A stretch of DNA of 64,000 nucleotides, taken from the NCBI GenBank assembly GCA_002633005.1, contig NMRA01000136.1:438215-502214 (forward strand), written 5' to 3'. Position numbers and translations under genes: made by a program. Source of the stretch: Phoronis australis (lineage: Eukaryota > Phoronida > Phoronidae). Shown in pieces: positions 60,200-64,000 of the stretch. Positions within the stretch are counted from its first letter, which is position 1, and every line of letters begins with the position of its first letter. Under the pieces are notes generated by a model, which saw only the letters and a list, made by a program, of their open reading frames with translations, made no database searches and was not told the DNA's origin.

Positions 60200-63100
60200 T
60201 CAGTTTTAAAACAAAAAGTGTGTTCATTCTGTTATTAATAAAACGCGCCTTTTTGGCGGAACATTTAATCCTTGTAGCAAGTATATTCATCTGGCACGTC
60301 TTACGTTATTGGGACAATTTGGGCCTGTACCAGAGTTTGTAGCTTTATCTAGAGGTCTCCAAGTGCGAACTTGGAATAGACAGCCATCCATAAACCATAA
60401 TGTACTCCATACAGAATAATAATCGTAAAAGAATAGAGCAGAAATTGACAAAAACAGTTTCGAGTTCGACTTCGAATTCAAAGATTAGGGTCACCTCTAG
60501 ACTCTGAACAGAGTTCTCTTGGTGAGAATCGCGTTTTTAGGTCACAGTTCCAGTCTTCTTATCTTTCACGTGCGTGGCTACTTCGGGGAAGGGGGTAAAA
60601 CGAACTTGGGACTTGGGAACAAATCGTTCTTCAGATGTTCAAAAGTCATTTTCAGCAAAGTTCCCAAGAATACACTTGCAAGTTTAGTAAGAATTTTAGT
60701 TTAAAAGTTGGAAAAAACAAGCTTCCAGTATCTTAATAGCCACTAGGTGCCAGTGCAGTATGATCAGAACAGCCAGGAAAGTATTGTGCCCGTGTCATTT
60801 CTAAAATGTCTGCTTCCCGAGTCAAACCAAACAGGCGTTTTGTGCTAGCTGTGACACTGCTGAGAAGAGGAATTATTGGATGATTGCATGAATTATTGAC
60901 ACACCAAGAGTGTCAAGATTTCTACCCGTTGTTACATTAGATCAAGGCTTCAGCTCACAGTTCTGAGCTTCTGCAATTTACAGACACGACCTGACTCCTG
61001 CAAACAAGTGGATCGAATTTGAGTGCAAGCAAATCCCTATTGCTGAAAAGTTTTTGAGGTTTTGTGACAAAATAGAATAAATCTACCACAAACAGTCATT
61101 GTTACACAAATTTACTGGTTTCGCGGAAATTGAAAGACCTTCTAAGCAAAAAAGATAAAGCTGATCAAGGAAACATTGAGTTAATGCCGAGCCTAGAACC
61201 AGTAGAAGAAACCAACGAAGTTGTCAATTTCGTTTGAGTTCTCAAAGAAAGAGGCATGTGCTGCCTCGATCCAGGATGCATTATTTGTCAGAAAACGATG
61301 TGGGTTACAACTTATAGACAACAACACAAAGAAAAGGAAATTTGAACACTTTGAAATCGTGTTGACAGATAAGAAACGTAGTTAAAAAACCTATGAATTG
61401 CGGTTAAAAACTTCTTGTTTTGGACATAGAAATTTGAACTCTTTGCTTGAGGTCCGAGCTAGTCCCTAATGTTGGAAATTTGCACTTAATTGCCTGTCCC
61501 AAACTTTGTGGCAATTTGCACCAACATGTACCTGATCAGCACTGTTTTTTATGAGCTTCCAAGCTCATTTTCAGACCATGTTGCGAAAAAATGCAATATT
61601 TGGAATATTTGAGACATATAAAAAAGGCAAAAACCGTCCGTGGTCCAAAATAACAATCAAGAAAAACCAATTTTACCTCAGATTTCAGTGTCCCAAATTT
61701 TGAGGACTGTTCGGAACTGGAAAATTTTTAGCGTAGACTGGAAAATTTTTATTCTTCCAGTTACTCACTCTCTAAAACAAGACGCGTCGGAACAAACCTT
61801 TGTGGTGCGGTAAATTTTTACAATTTCATACAAAAATGACTTAAAGATGCTCAAAAGTCTAGCACGTGTTGTTTGATGATGACAGTTGTACAATGGTGGT
61901 AGTGATGCTCATTTTTCTTAAGATTTACCTTTGCTGAGAAATTTAACAAAACAAATTTACCCAGCCTGATCAGAAAATTCCAATGCAATTCAATAAGTTT
62001 TTGTCTTGTGGCGAAAACAAGGGAGTCATTGTTGACTGTTCGTATAAACAGTGGGCAAGTGCCAATGTTGAAAGTATTGGGCACAAAGGTATGCCATCTA
62101 CAGAAATCTGTCATGTCATCCGCGTAAGCGATAGTAGAGAGATCAATGTTCAGAGTGTTCCGAGACTCGCATTTGATCTTGAAGAGGTGGACGCTCATTT
62201 ATTATTGCTCGCTCATCATGCTGCACGTAGTCACTCTTGAGTTATCTTCAAACGCCCGGACACACAGGCGTGATGGTTTTGGGTTTGGTCAATGCAGCAA
62301 GCATTATTTTTTCAACCGGGCACGTTAAGTTTTAGGTTGACTTGTCTGCCAGGCAAATTAAACAAGTAAATATTTTTTCCTAAAAGAAAAAATGTCAAGA
62401 CCTGCAATGCTTTAGTAACATAAGAAAACACGATTTTACAGTAAAAACACTCAAACGCGGGCACCTCAAATTATACGTGAAATAAACTTTTTACCATATT
62501 GCGTCACCAGAAGCGAACGGCAATCTTAGGCTTGCCGATAGCAACAGCTTTGAACATTCGCCGGTACCCATGGCAGAACTACGTATCTGCGGCGGGTACC
62601 AGAGCATTATGAATAGCTAGAATGCTAGTGTTTGTTGCTGGAACAAAGATATTATAATATTACAACTATAGGTCCTCACGGTGACATAGACGAGAGTCAG
62701 GAACTATGCCCAACCGTTCATGATCGATTTCGCAATTTTACGATTTCTGTGTGGTCAGAGTGGTGATTTTAGAGTAAAGTACATATAACGTTTGCTATTG
62801 GTCAATATTCTGGGAGTCCAGTCACAACAAGGAGTTCGCGTGAAACGTTACTAGACTTTACATCAGCTAGCCATTACGTAATACTCTAAAAATTACGTAA
62901 TAGTACTATTCAGGTAGGTCAGTTTATTACTGAGAATGAGGTAAATGAACCGAATGTTATGGTATTCTTAAATCAACATTCAAACTTGAATATCCTGAAC
63001 GCATAAATAACGAGGGGTCTAAAAACCTACATAGCATTCAAGAAACATGGCTCTTCAGACGCAACTTGTGGAGTAAGACGTTCGTTTAAGAAAGAGACCA

Positions 63101-63600
63101 TACTATTACTAGAGGTCCATATTCTAAAGGTGCGAGCAACTTATGCATGGACAAACTCGGAAAATAGTAATAAAAAAACGTTTCAAACTGTTGAGGTAAG
63201 TGGCTACCGGTTTAAGAACTTGTGGTTTTGGGGAATTTGCCTTTATGTCGAAAAGGTAAATGTAGAATAACCCCACATAAAGGTAGCGTTTCTGGAACCC
63301 AGCCCTCGGATAGGATGAATTTTCTTAGATGCGCTCTCCAAATAGGTCCCTCTGTCCTCTCTCGAAATGGGTGGGTATAACCTAATTATCCTGCTCCACA
63401 CCCGCCAAAAGTATCCCGTCAAAATTATGTCAAGTGCCTTCCGTGGTTTGATGTCTATTATCGTGTGTCCAATACTAGCTGAATTGTTTGTCTCGAGTGG
63501 AACAAGAGCTGATAGCTCAAAACAAGGTGTGAATGAACCAGACGTTAGTTCATTCAATTGTTCTTGTCCTCGTGTGAGCTGACAGCTCAGTTATGGCTCA
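60200..63600. other. No recognisable gene; possible retroelement scraps
   Basis: A frame at 61199-61385 (+) encodes about 59 residues of plausible composition without family resemblance. A minus-strand frame near 62170-62100 contains TIAYADDMTDF, which resembles the RT catalytic motif but stands alone. The rest is featureless AT-rich sequence. Confidence 0.35.
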
Positions 63601-63636
63601 CTTGAGGCAGACTATGGTGGCCGTTGAGGGGAAAAT

Positions 63637-63852
63637 GTCGCCGTAAAATTACGCTCGTAATTACGAGCGTAAATTAAATTGCAGGAGTGTCGCCGTACAA
63701 TTACGCTCCTAAATTAAATGGGGAAAAGTTTCGCCGTAAAATTACTCTCGTAATTACTAGCGTAAGTTAAATTGCAAAAGTATTGCGGTAAAATTACGCC
63801 CGTAAATTAAATGGGGTAAATGTCGCCGTAAATTACGCTCGTAAAATACCTT
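63637..63852. repeat. Palindromic higher-order tandem repeat
   Basis: Alternating units begin GTCGCCGTAAAATTACGCTC. Long units carry a fold-back of the half-site TTACGCTCGTAA (the first, 63649-63672, is a perfect 24-bp palindrome), and shorter units carry the half-site without its mirror. Tails alternate between ATTAAATTGCA and TTAAATGGGG, giving an A-B-A-B-A' order. Confidence 0.88.
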
Positions 63853-64000
63853 ACGAACGTTCCAAATTTAAACCAATCAGTGATGACCTAACATACACAA
63901 CTGTTGCTGGGCAGCTCGTTCTTGCACAATCGCTGACATGGCAGCAGCGATTTGATCCGCCATGATTCAGCGCTCGTATCGTAGACATGAAACCCGCCAG

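Overview
This is AT-rich, intron-rich eukaryotic nuclear DNA from an animal. The genes have canonical GT-AG introns, long AT-rich intergenic stretches, many diverged mobile-element relics, and three single N bases typical of a draft assembly. The gene set (HMGB, an MRP-type ABC transporter, a GT31 glycosyltransferase, a paired-type homeobox gene split at homeodomain residue 46/47) and the intron density suggest a non-insect, non-nematode invertebrate, plausibly a marine deuterostome. That placement is inference; nothing in the window fixes the species.

Layout. 1-7.9 kb: the 5' end of an ABCC1/MRP1-like transporter on the minus strand (three exons resolved, the rest lies beyond the left edge), with an 18-bp minisatellite in an intron. 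7.9-8.5 kb: a compact divergent promoter with several CCAAT boxes shared with an HMGB gene on the plus strand (8.5-16.6 kb, full 212-aa protein in four coding exons). 16.7-30.3 kb: no recognisable gene, with SINE/MITE relics and microsatellites. 30.3-32.5 kb: a two-exon beta-1,3-galactosyltransferase-like gene (minus). 33.1 kb: a hAT-type MITE with a perfect 8-bp target duplication. 33.4-34.5 kb: a divergent paired-type homeobox gene (plus, 5' end unresolved). 35.4-36.1 kb: an orphan, probably coiled-coil, exon (minus). 36.5-48 kb: LINE fragments, fold-back elements, a 0.72-kb direct duplication joined at an N, and a head-to-head pair of Penelope-like 3' ends with a GIY-YIG coding segment. 49.6-57.1 kb: a multi-exon polytopic membrane-protein gene (plus) that I could not assign securely. 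57-64 kb: no clear gene; a SINE and palindromic satellite-like repeats.

The most interesting part is the 49.6-57.1 kb gene. Ten exons join in consistent phase to give about 1,096 residues with roughly a dozen hydrophobic segments and a basic, Ser/Pro-rich tail. A 54-bp unit spanning the end of its second resolved exon is repeated four times, and every copy carries an intact in-phase splice donor. The last two exons each carry a G-S-L-P-N-L motif followed by R-K-K-x-S-x-P-N-L-L-D-like motifs. One of its introns contains a same-strand fragment resembling the ATP-binding loop of a doublecortin-like kinase. The protein may be a very divergent STRA6-like transporter or a new family; a structural or profile search would decide.
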